Assembly: GCA_950295325.1 (NCBI GenBank)
Contig: OX485803.1
Location: forward strand, 53,705,554-53,769,553
Direction of reading: 5' to 3'
Length of the DNA: 64,000 bases
Source: Polytrichum commune
Lineage: Eukaryota; Streptophyta; Polytrichopsida; Polytrichales; Polytrichaceae
The notes under the pieces are model-generated. The model was not told where the DNA came from. It did not search any database and saw nothing but the letters and a program-made list of their open reading frames with translations. Both the position numbers and the translations under genes were made by a program. Of this stretch, positions 46,841 through 55,695 are shown in pieces (the first letter of the stretch is position 1; every line of letters begins with the position of its first letter).

Positions 46841-47349
46841 CACTCTGCATTGAATATCCAATTAGTAAGGAAAGGCTAATAGTGTGCGTGGAAAATTTAG
46901 TGAAGGTGATACTAAATTTCTTTAAGCTATGAAATTAGTGCCACCAAAAGATCTATGAAGATTGCTCATCCTGACATTTTTCAATGAAAACATTATTTAT
47001 AGCAACACTATTCATTGAAAGTATTGGCATTTTTCACAATATTCATACGATTCATACTAGTGTCAATTTCTTCTTGTTACCCAACATGGTGGATGCCCCT
47101 ATCAAGTTCTAAATATAGAAACATATTTCAACCATAGGGTTAAGTAACTTCATGATGACATGCATGTGTTTGCATACTTTTTTTTGGTCACTCTCCAAAC
47201 ACCTTAGAGCACACACTAATTTTCTTGAAATATATAGTAAATGAGCATGTGTTCATGAATTTAGTATCACTCAATAAAAAATTTCATGAATTTATGAGAT
47301 TTGGCTAAATAGTGTGTGTTTCATGAATTAGTACCACACACGCTAATTG

Positions 47350-48060
47350 GGATAGTCAATATAGCCCACTTCTCCTAGGATATGAAACACACGATTAGCA
47401 CAAGATAATTAGCAAATCCAAATTCAGGTTGTAGCCTCTTTCCTCCTAATCTTTAGAGCTCATATGGATATCTTATTCATTGTCAAAACGGAGATTCTTG
47501 TGCTCATTAAATGGTCATATAGGAACCCCCACCCCCAATTTTGTTGACTATTGAACTTCGAATGGTTGTCATATTTGGATCTCGCAATCTAATCTCCTTT
47601 GTATACGTGTCTTTTAAGTATATGTTCTTAAAACCACACCTAACCGTATACCACTCAAATATAGGTGTCCAATTAAGAGAACTAAACAAATTAGGCATGT
47701 CTCCCTATACGTATTTATTGGTCCCCTTCTAGAACTTGATTCATTAGCTAAAAAACTCCTATTCGACTACTGTTCTTACTAGGACATCTATATTTGAGGG
47801 GTATATGGTTTGGTATGGCTCCAATGATGAATACCAGAAAGACATTTGAAATGATTGGATTGCATGCTCAAATTATGATAATCATTTTAGGTTTGACAAT
47901 GAACCTAATTGAGGGGACTTATATGATCATTAATGAACACGATAATCCTCACTTTGATAGTTGATGAAATGAATAAACGAGCTCCAAAATTTATGAAGAA
48001 AAGTGGCAATGGCCTTCATTTGGAGTTGCAAACTGTCTTGTACTAATCACGTCTTTCATA
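47350..48060. mobile_element. Two opposed family D halves forming an inverted repeat
   Basis: The left half (about 47375-47705, GATATGAAACACACGATTAG to AACAAATTAGGCATGTC) is matched in reverse by the right half (about 47785-48060, ending in CTTTCATATCCTACAAG). The shared blocks are GAGCTC with TTATTCAT, GTGCTCATTAAATGGTCATA-like sequence and 'CTCAAATATAG(G/A)TGTCC'. Compared with the copy at 26585 the halves face the other way, so this is likely two neighbouring partial copies, not one element. Frames around 47507-47732 are by-products. Confidence 0.5.
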
Positions 48061-48599
48061 TCCTACAAGAAGTTGGCTAGTTGGAAAAAGAAACCATTTA
48101 AGTATCATCTACCTTAGTGCCCTCCAATCCTATGCCAACCCCAACTTAGTTGAAAGAAGGGAAATCCTATAGGGAGTCACCCACATTGTGATAAAAGTGA
48201 ACTATTCCCCGGACACATGGCTCAAGCATTCATTTTTTTTTAAGGTCAATGTTCTCTTATATTGTAGGACATTGTCTAGTTCAATACTTTTGAGTGCCAA
48301 AAGCTAATTTTCATGTTGGATTGAACATGGTCTAAACCAATGTGAATATGACACATGACCGCCCCCCAAAAAAAAAATGAAAAAAAAATCATATTACTTC
48401 AAACTAGACAACATCCTATGGTATGTGTGCACACAATTGCTTTCTATTTTAGAGTATCCAAGTGTTGCATTGACTAGGTTATTGGATGCATTCTGTTCTC
48501 AATCCTTGATATTGTTGTAGTAATTTAACTCCAAAAGTTTATAAGCATATATACCTCCCAACCATGAGCTATGATAGAGATGTTAGAGGCCTCCCCTTG

Positions 48600-48893
48600 T
48601 TCCCATCCTCTCCAAGTCTACCCCCCCCCCAAAACCTCCCATGTTTTAAACTTTAGTCCCAATCTAAAACATTACTCTACTAATGAGTTGTGTTCAACTA
48701 CCCTGACTTCATACTCAACATGAAGCATTGGGATTATGACATCTAGTTCCCATCCTCTCCAAGTCTACCCCCCCCCCCAAACCTCCCATGTTTTTAACTT
48801 TAGTCCCAATCTAAAACATTACTCTACTAATGATTTGTTTTCAGCTGCCCTGACTTCATACTCAACATGAAGCATTGGGATTATGACATCTAG
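48600..48893 (+). repeat. Recent 147 bp tandem duplication
   Basis: Units 48600-48746 and 48747-48893 both run from TTCCCATCCTCTCCAAGTCT to ATTATGACATCTAG and differ at only a handful of positions (for example GAGTTGTGTTCAAC versus GATTTGTTTTCAGC). Each has a C10-C11 tract. No coding role is evident. Confidence 0.9.
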
Positions 48894-49448
48894 AGTCGTT
48901 ATTCTTGAATCTATTGTTGGGCCCATGAACACAACTCATCAGCTGAGTAATATTATGTCACACTTGCACCAAAAGTCTATCTAAGCAAATAACTAATTTC
49001 CACATACTCACATGTTTCATGCATGGTACTTATAAGTCTATGTAATGGACTCACACTATACATGTGTATAATGGTATATATAGATGTCATCGCTTACAAA
49101 ACATATATTGACTTAATTATCCAAAGTATTTGGTTTCAAAGGGCGTAGACATATGCACTTAAGAAAAGGAATAGATTCTCATTCCAAGAACTTCGCATAT
49201 ATACATTAATTTGATATTTTCTTGGCATCCCAGTTTGAGACATGCACCTTAATACTAGGTTGGGGTAGGATTAGCACAAATTACAAGTTTAGGATCCTCA
49301 ATAAGAAAGTCGAACAATGCACGTTTACATTGGGTGCATTTTTTTGGTTTTTTTTATTTTGAGTAATCAAACACACATACAACTTTTGAGTATGGTCAAT
49401 ACCAATATTATAAATTTTCCTTATAGACTTTACGTATAGAAACATCAA

Positions 49449-49605
49449 GTTACTAGTCACTAAAGTGTTTATTCTCGGCAAAGGAGAATAGTTTTGTTCC
49501 AATGGCCCTTTGTCCGGTGAACACTTGGTCATTAACATTACCAACATACACTTTATTCACGTCGACCTTGAAAAAGGTATGGCGTTTCTATCTATCTATA
49601 TATAT
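49449..49605 (+). mobile_element. 5'-truncated 3' end of the REL-type LINE, with target duplication
   Basis: About 150 bp is homologous to the 3' end of the element at 55105-60515 (there on the minus strand) and to 61748-61886: CACTTTATTCACG, then a small hairpin (ACCTTGAAAAAGGT) and a TCTATCTATCTATATAT tail. The flanks carry ATAGAAACATCAA (49436-49448) and ATAGAACATCAA (49606-49617), a 12-13 bp target duplication with a one-base gap. This marks a genuine, old retrotransposition event. Confidence 0.75.
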
Positions 49606-50534
49606 ATAGAACATCAAATTGTGTACAATATATCATTTAATTATACATTTTTTTATTGTATAGTTCTATTGTGGACTTTTGTTTTAGAAGCGGCTTCTAA
49701 AGTCCATGGACAATGCACTTGGTATCCATTGTTCTACACACCCTCTTTTGTTTTCAATCATGTTAAAGAGAATTTGTTGAGTTCTATGCACCAAATTACA
49801 TTGGATAAATAATCTCAACATATGTATCGTGGAAAAGATAAATGCTCATCATAAAAGTTGAGAATAAACTTACATCATCCATCCATCCACTTGTTCAAAT
49901 CTCCTTCATCCATATGTCAATCACCCCTTATGTTCGTTATGCATTTTGCTAACCTCCTCAGCTAGTTGCATCAATGATGATGATTGGCTACCCTTCCAAT
50001 GTTGAGCAACCAGATCGATCAACATGGTATTCATGAGAATATCACAAATGTTAGTTTCTCAAAGATAAGGAAGGGCGGCTTGAATTGGTCTTTGTAGACA
50101 ACTTTCGCCAACTACATCTGAATGTATTTACAAAATGCTAGTAGCATGTGTGATTGACAATGAAGGAAGGAGTATTTTGATATCACGAATGTTGTGTTCT
50201 TCATTGTTACTTCAAACACTCTTGATAGCAATCAAAACACAAAATTCATGATATACATAGACTTCTTCTTTACTCTACAAACTTGTACCATAGGTGCCCA
50301 TACAAAATTTAGTTTCAAAATGCAAATTTTTCCAAAGTTGAAGTGCACTCCACAAGACTAGAAATTGAATCAACCTTGAAAAAATAAAAAGTCAGGTGTG
50401 AATGTGTCATTTCCATGAATTCTATGTTCATCTATGACACATCTAATAGTGCATATAATATTTAGGGAATTTGTCCATGTGACTATGTGTTGAATTCTTG
50501 ATTTGAACCTGTAGAACAACTAGATGTTCAACCT
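49606..50534. other. Non-coding AT-rich; upstream of the FCP1-like locus
   Basis: No gene recognised. An upstream exon of the gene at 50535 could lie here, since its frame is open back to about 50504, but I cannot define one. Confidence 0.35.
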
Positions 50535-53054
50535 ATGGAAGAATATGATGAGGATGAGCGTCCGCAGTCAGCGGAAGCAACTCAATTGGAGGCTAATCCT
50601 GCTGCAAGGTCTACATTGAAACCGTCTGCAAGGAGGAAAATGAAAGCTCCCCGAAGGGGAAGGTCATCTCTACGTCCCCCTATAGTTGGAGATCATTCAC
50701 GGTCTTCGGAGGCAATGGAGCATTCTGGTCTTCATCGCGAGGTTGAATCTGGCCAAGTAGCAGATGTGGAGGATGTTCCGCAGGATGCCATCATGTATGA
50801 AGTTGTGCATGTTGAAGGGACAAGCACAAATTTGAACGTCAACTCACCTGTGGAGGACATTGCCGCTGCCGTTCTCGAGGTCCTAGGCCATGGGCGATCA
50901 CACCGAGATTCCCCTGATGTTGTGGATGCAGATGAGCCTACAGTAACGGCACCGTCCAATGAGGCAGAGGTGGTCATTCGAACCGAAGTCATATGCTTGG
51001 ATAGTGATGACGATATGCCCGAAAGATGCGTAGAACTAGACGTGAGGGTGAAGGTAAGAGATCGAGTTCCACATCGGGTTCGGGGGACGTTTGCTGACTA
51101 CATGATAGATGATTCCGAGGATGAAGACTATGGAAGCATGGGTACAACATAGTAAAACTCAACTTTGTTGATGACCCTCACCCGGTGTTTGCTGGGAGAC
51201 CTGACATGGGCAAGGAATCGGATGGGAAGGACAAGGTACATTTTTCCCCATTTGTGGACAAATATTTGGTAGAGGTTCCCGAGAACGTGCGATTGAATCT
51301 TGCGCATTTGTACAAGTCGTATGACTATCACAAGATGTTCGCTTATCTCTCCACTCTAGCGTTTTGTGAAGCAGTGAAGGTGAAACATATTCTTCATGCC
51401 GCTGCATTAAAGAAAATGAGAAAGAGATGGATAGCGTTCGAAGCTCCAAAACATCGTGAAGAACGAGGTCAATTCCCGGGATCCTCGGCCGCTCAAGCCA
51501 GCAGTGTTGTGGACTCTACCTTGGAGATCATCGACATTAGTGAAGTGCCAGAGTTTCCAAGAAGGGAAGTCTATGTTGCAGCTGCGGAGTCCTCAAACCC
51601 TCATGTCGGCCGTTTTGCTGAGGCTCAACCGGCATCGTCCGAAATGGTAATATATATTCTCCTCCCAATGCAATATTGTGTTCAGCTTAGAAGCAAAGTC
51701 CTCGTGATTTCTAAAAGTCTCTTTGCAACAGGTGTTGGTTGCGGTAGAACAGGATGTCATTCCACCGAGTTCTCATGATGACCCTGCATATGCTGGGGAT
51801 CCCCCCCTAAACCAAGCTCAAGGTATCATATATAGTGTTATTTGAATGCAATTGGTCCCACGGGTGAACACCTGTGGGTCCACCGGTTTGTATTTTTCAA
51901 TTTCCACACAAATTGTTATCTCATTATTAATACTTATTGTTATCTCATGACTAATACTTCTACAAAGGATTTTTGATATTGTGCCCACGGGTGTTCACCC
52001 GTGGGAGAGTATGGGTTTGAGCGTGTGGATCTCATAAGTCCTGTGTGCATGTGGTCATAGATTATACAGCCAATGCCGAAATACCTCCTTCGGTACGATA
52101 TTCTACCCTAGCTCGCAAAACTAATTAATAAATGTGCAGGCATTCTTTTCTCTTGCTGATGCATACTCATGTCTATCCAATCTGTTGTTTCCTTCGATAA
52201 AAATCCTTTAGAATCTATTGTGTCCTTAGATAAAAATCCTTTAGAATGACTTTCAATTTTGTCATCGCCAAATCCTCACCTCTCCAAGCACTGTTGTCCA
52301 TCGGAGAGAGAAGATATGGTTAGTGTTGGATGTCAACGGGATCCTTGTGAGGTCAACAAAGTGCGACAATGTCAACACCATGAAGACTCTTGAATCACAA
52401 CATAGCCCTCTGATAACTGGGGAGTTGGCTCCACTCTTTCTCCCATATAGTGCCCTCATACCTAGGAAAAGACTGGGACGGTTTCTGCGTTTTGCTCTTT
52501 CAAACTTCCATGTTGTCATCTAGTCGTCGAAGCTTATGAAGAATGTCCAGCCAATTGTCCGACACTTCTTCAATGGTTGTAGACATCCAGAGTATGTGTT
52601 TGGGCAAGAACTGTGTCACACTCTGAAGGATGAGAGAGGACAAGTTCTTCCTAGTCCTATGAATGTTGATTCAAGCTTCTTCATGAAAGACATGTGCGCA
52701 TTTTTTGAGTGGAGCCGGACGCATCCAGTGCCACATACGAAGCAACCCTCTCATAGAACTACATTACTTGTTGATTACTCCCCTTACAAATGCATCCTAA
52801 ACCGTCCTGGGAGCTATGTTAACCCTCCCCCATTTTTGTCAACCCAAAGCTTGGATACTTTGCATAATTACCTGCAAAGGCTCTTGAGTTCTCAACAGTA
52901 TGTGCCAGATTTTGTGGGGAGCAACCCTTATCCATCAGGCCAGGGACCCTTCAATCTAGAGCTGCCAAGTTCTAATATTTATAAGCAATCATTAGCTAGA
53001 CATAAAATACTGACTTCTGCCCGTATGGTTCCAGAGGCGCAAATGTGTATGTAG
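50535..53054 (+). pseudogene. HAD/FCP1-type phosphatase-like gene broken by an in-frame TAG
   Basis: Coding text runs through 50535-51152 (disordered, acidic and basic: KPSARRKMKAPRRGRSS), ~51125-51646 (FVDDPHPVFAGRPDMGK, then a helical ENVRLNLAHLYKSYDYHKMF), 51732-51822, 52061-52092 and ~52284-53054. The first two frames overlap out of register, so a frameshift or small intron lies at about 51050-51155. Splice sites ATG|GTAATA, CAACAG|GTG, CAAG|GTATC, CATAG|AT and TCG|GTACG keep frame. The last exon holds an FCP1/NIF-like HAD domain: KIWLVLDVNGILVRST (motif I as DxN instead of DxD), LSNFHVVI then SSKLMKNV, and LLVDYSPYKCILN (usual DDSP changed to DYSP). Between VVI and SSK, where this family has tryptophan, the codon is TAG (52521-52523). 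The frame is otherwise open to 53054. Plant relatives often have DLNG at motif I, so that change alone is not decay; the amber codon and DYSP indicate a pseudogene or a non-catalytic homologue. Confidence 0.7.
51857..52005. repeat. 22 bp palindrome, copies 1 and 2 (intronic)
   Basis: Copy 2 (51984-52005) has perfect ten-base arms CCCACGGGTG and CACCCGTGGG around TT. Copy 1 (51857-51878) has the same arms with one mismatch around AA, i.e. the other orientation. Both lie in the intron between the 51732-51822 and 52061-52092 exons of the FCP1-like gene. More copies lie at 53297-53318 and 54124-54664. Confidence 0.85.
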
Positions 53055-53296
53055 ATCCCCTATTGGGGCCGCCGATAGTGCACATGTGCACTTAGTGTAC
53101 ATTGTATTTGAAATAAGTGGAACTGAAACTTTGTTGGCTTTCAACTTCATTTGAAACTTGTTTTGGTTTTGTGGATTTTGTTCATGCAAACATGTTATGG
53201 TCATGAATGTATCCCACTGGGATTCTACTACTTTGCAACACTGCGGTGTTAGAGAATACCCGACTATTTACAACCAGAGTGAACGTCTGGCAGTGT

Positions 53297-53318
53297 CCCA
53301 CGGGTGTTCACCCATGGC
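53297..53318. repeat. 22 bp palindrome, copy 3
   Basis: CCCACGGGTG, TT, CACCCATGGC: the left arm is perfect and the right arm carries two changes. It lies ~240 bp downstream of the FCP1-like frame's stop. Confidence 0.8.
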
Positions 53319-53429
53319 AATGTGGTAGTTGATTCAATGAATGTATTAGACCACTTGGACAATGTTAGTTGTGTTATTGGGAATTATGGTTGTTATGGCG
53401 AATTTTAATATGTAGGACTTAGTCGGCTA

Positions 53430-54099
53430 TAATTCATTCTTTTTGAACATGTTCATCTTTACTACGGGCCAACCCACGGGCTCCTCTTGCACATAATGTC
53501 CTTCTTCCATGGACTCTTATGTTCTTGTATCCTAACAACATTCCCCATTCCAAACGCGACCTAAGAACTATATTGCCACTCCACCTCGTCGACAACGTGC
53601 TCCGGATGCTAACGCCGACTTTGCCGAAGTGACATCTCCATGCCCTAAGGTAATTCATTTTCCACATGAATCCCAATTTTTGTAGTTGTGTTTCATCCTA
53701 GGGATTCTAATATCATTTTGTCCTTTGTTGTGTTAAACACATATGCTCCAAACACGCGATGTTGCGCTTGCGCTTGCGGTGGTTGTTCCGGTCGCGGTTG
53801 CAGCTCCGGTCACACGCGCTCGGGTGAAGAGACACCTTTCTCTCCAAACCACTCACCCCAGTGAGCCCACAGGCTTGGGAAATAGTTCTGGATGTTGGAG
53901 GTGTAGTTCGCCCAATACCACCTCATCCATGTCTGATTACGTGGCTGCAAGGGTGAAACAACTTCGAGAAGCTACAGTTTTGATGACGGAGAAAAAACGG
54001 CTTGAAGAAGTCAAGCGCAAGCAATGTACTATAGCTCAAAGAGAACCTCATGACAAGATGTTGAAAAGGATTATTGATTCATACTCCTCTTTTAGATAG
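53430..54099 (+). CDS. Possible exons of an unknown small basic, coiled-coil protein
   Basis: Coding-like text includes YIATPPRRQRAPDANADFAE (about 53569-53628) ending at a plausible donor CCTAAG|GTAATT (53649), and a frame to 54099 with DYVAARVKQLREATVLM and EKKRLEEVKRKQ, a basic coiled-coil segment ending in a stop. An acceptor may lie near 53699 (TTTCATCCTAG) but the start is unclear. It could be 3' exons of the FCP1-like gene's original transcript, a separate gene or part of a mobile element. I recognise no family. Confidence 0.3.
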
Positions 54100-54123
54100 C
54101 CGGACCTTTATGGTTATAGATTG

Positions 54124-54664
54124 TCTACGGGTGTTCACCAGTGGATACAACAATTCATCTACTTTGTGACATATTTTGTGCCCACTGTGGCATCTATGAT
54201 TCATCCAAATGATTTTTTGACCCTCAGTTGTGTAGTCGGGTATGACTTGTAGACCTTCCTGCATGTGTTATGGATCTTGCATCGTGTGTTGCATGGCATT
54301 GGTTGGTCACGGGCGTTCACTCGTGGTTAGATGTATTTGTATTCTTTGAGTAGTATCAAGTGCCCATGATGGCTTTTATGATTAGACCCATTTGTTGACA
54401 TGCGCATGGTTGTTCCTTAGTGGTGTCGACTTATGTTGTGTTATGGATATAGGCTCATCTGTTGCGGGGTGTTGGTTGGTCACGAGTGAACACCCGTGGT
54501 TACAGCTGGGCTAAGTTTTTATTTGGGCAAGAACATGCATTATTGTAGCTTATATATATATACACCAATGTGCATGAAATAGTGTGTTAGTCTATCTTGA
54601 TGACCTTCCAGTTGTTCTACTAAACCTTGTCAATGATGGCAATTCACGGGTATTTACTCGTGAA
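54124..54664. repeat. Palindrome copies 4-7 in a ~170 bp tandem repeat
   Basis: Degenerate copies of the 22 bp palindrome lie at 54124-54145, 54308-54329, 54479-54500 and 54643-54664, spaced 184, 171 and 164 bp. At least the first units share long flanks: GTGCCCA(C/-)TG(T/A)TGGC, TATGATT, a 'TGTGTTATGGAT' block and TTGGTTGGTCACG before the palindrome. Copies 4 and 5 are in the TT orientation, copy 6 is in the AA orientation and copy 7 is TT-like. The arms keep complementary changes only partly. Confidence 0.75.
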
Positions 54665-55104
54665 CCACGTTCCCAATGCACGTTCCCATCGGTACGAATT
54701 GTCTCATAATGGCCCAATTGGCTCATTTTAGTTAATAAGGCCATAGATGACTTATAATGTTTTTGTTTCATATATGTGCATTTCCATATTAACACACAAG
54801 GCTGTATTTTGACTCTCTTTCAAACTATATTGCATTCGAGTCTTCAGTCACAATTTAATCAAAAATTTATGGCTATGTATTGCTTACAAATATTTGCAAT
54901 CAAAATCGTCACATGTTCAAATGAAACACACATAGACATTCACCATTATCATATACATCCCTTTCATATATTTCTTGTGAATGTCTTAATTCAGTTGTTA
55001 TTTAAAAATGAAGTCAAACTTACATTTCTTTATGCATCATCATCCCTAAATAACCGTAACAACCACAAGAGGACCACATTACCTTGGGTGAAGCTACATC
55101 CACT
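54665..55104. other. AT-rich spacer before the LINE
   Basis: No gene or element recognised. The plus-strand frame at 54776-55156 enters the LINE tail and is not a gene. Confidence 0.4.
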
Positions 55105-55149
55105 AAGAAGAAGAAGAAGAAGAACTCCGGTCCCTACTAGGGACCGGAG
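55105..55149 (-). other. LINE 3' terminal hairpin and (TTC)n tail
   Basis: Arms CTCCGGTCCC (55125-55134) and GGGACCGGAG (55140-55149) are perfect inverses around TACTA. On the element's strand, the hairpin is followed by (TTC)6 (plus-strand AAG repeats 55105-55123). The fragments at 49449 and 61748 end in a weaker hairpin at the same position and a TCTATCTATC tail. A 3' stem-loop plus short-repeat tail is known for stringent LINEs and guides the reverse transcriptase to its RNA. Confidence 0.8.
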
Positions 55150-55695
55150 TGAATAAAGTGTCTGTTCGTAGGACAACCGTGGCCGTACCCCAGGGTAGCG
55201 GCATTGGGTGTAATACTACTTCACCCTTTGCAGGGAGTAGACACTATGTTAGTAACTGATGTTTTAACCGGTTGAACCGGGGGGGGGGGGGGGGAGGGGT
55301 GTGTATAGGGTGTATGGGTTTTAATTTAGAGTTTTGTGGGTCTTGCTACTTTGTTTGAGGCGAGAAGCGTGTGTATTTGTTTGGGGTATAAGTGGAGGTT
55401 GGTTGTATAGTTGGTCGCCAAGTCATGGTTCCAAGGTTGGTTGGATAAGGACGTGCGTGTCGTATTAATACGGTCCGGGTTCGATTCGCGTTGAATCCGT
55501 CTGAGCGTGTTAGTGCAATACACTTTGACTTGGTGCTGCAAGTGAGGTAATCATAGGCAGGAAAATTATGCCAACCAACCGGCTACTCCCCGCCTTTCTG
55601 AGCTATAGGTGGTAACTTAATAACTAGTGGTCTTACCACTACCCCTCTTTTGTTTGATCGGGGGGGGGGGGGGGAAGAAAGATGTTGTGTTGGGT
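55150..55695 (-). other. LINE 3' untranslated region with two C-tracts and an internal duplication
   Basis: Two long homopolymers (plus-strand G runs at about 55279-55296 and 55661-55676) mark similar sequence: after each, GGGTGTATGGGTTTTA-like and GGGTTCATGGGTTTATA-like blocks follow. A block ACTTTGTTTGAGGCGAGAAG (about 55349) resembles the coding segment near 56236-56255, so part of the ORF 3' end seems duplicated here. A plus-strand GGGTTCGATTCGCG (about 55485) resembles a tRNA T-arm / pol III B box. Confidence 0.5.

Noticed and set aside
54124-54664. Spaced palindromes as a CRISPR-like array
   Set aside because: Spacing is 164-184 bp with homologous spacers in a eukaryotic genome; this is a degenerate tandem repeat, not repeat-spacer units.
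55430-55500. A functional tRNA gene
   Set aside because: A T-arm-like motif is present but I could not form a complete acceptor stem and anticodon arm; at most a tRNA-derived fragment.
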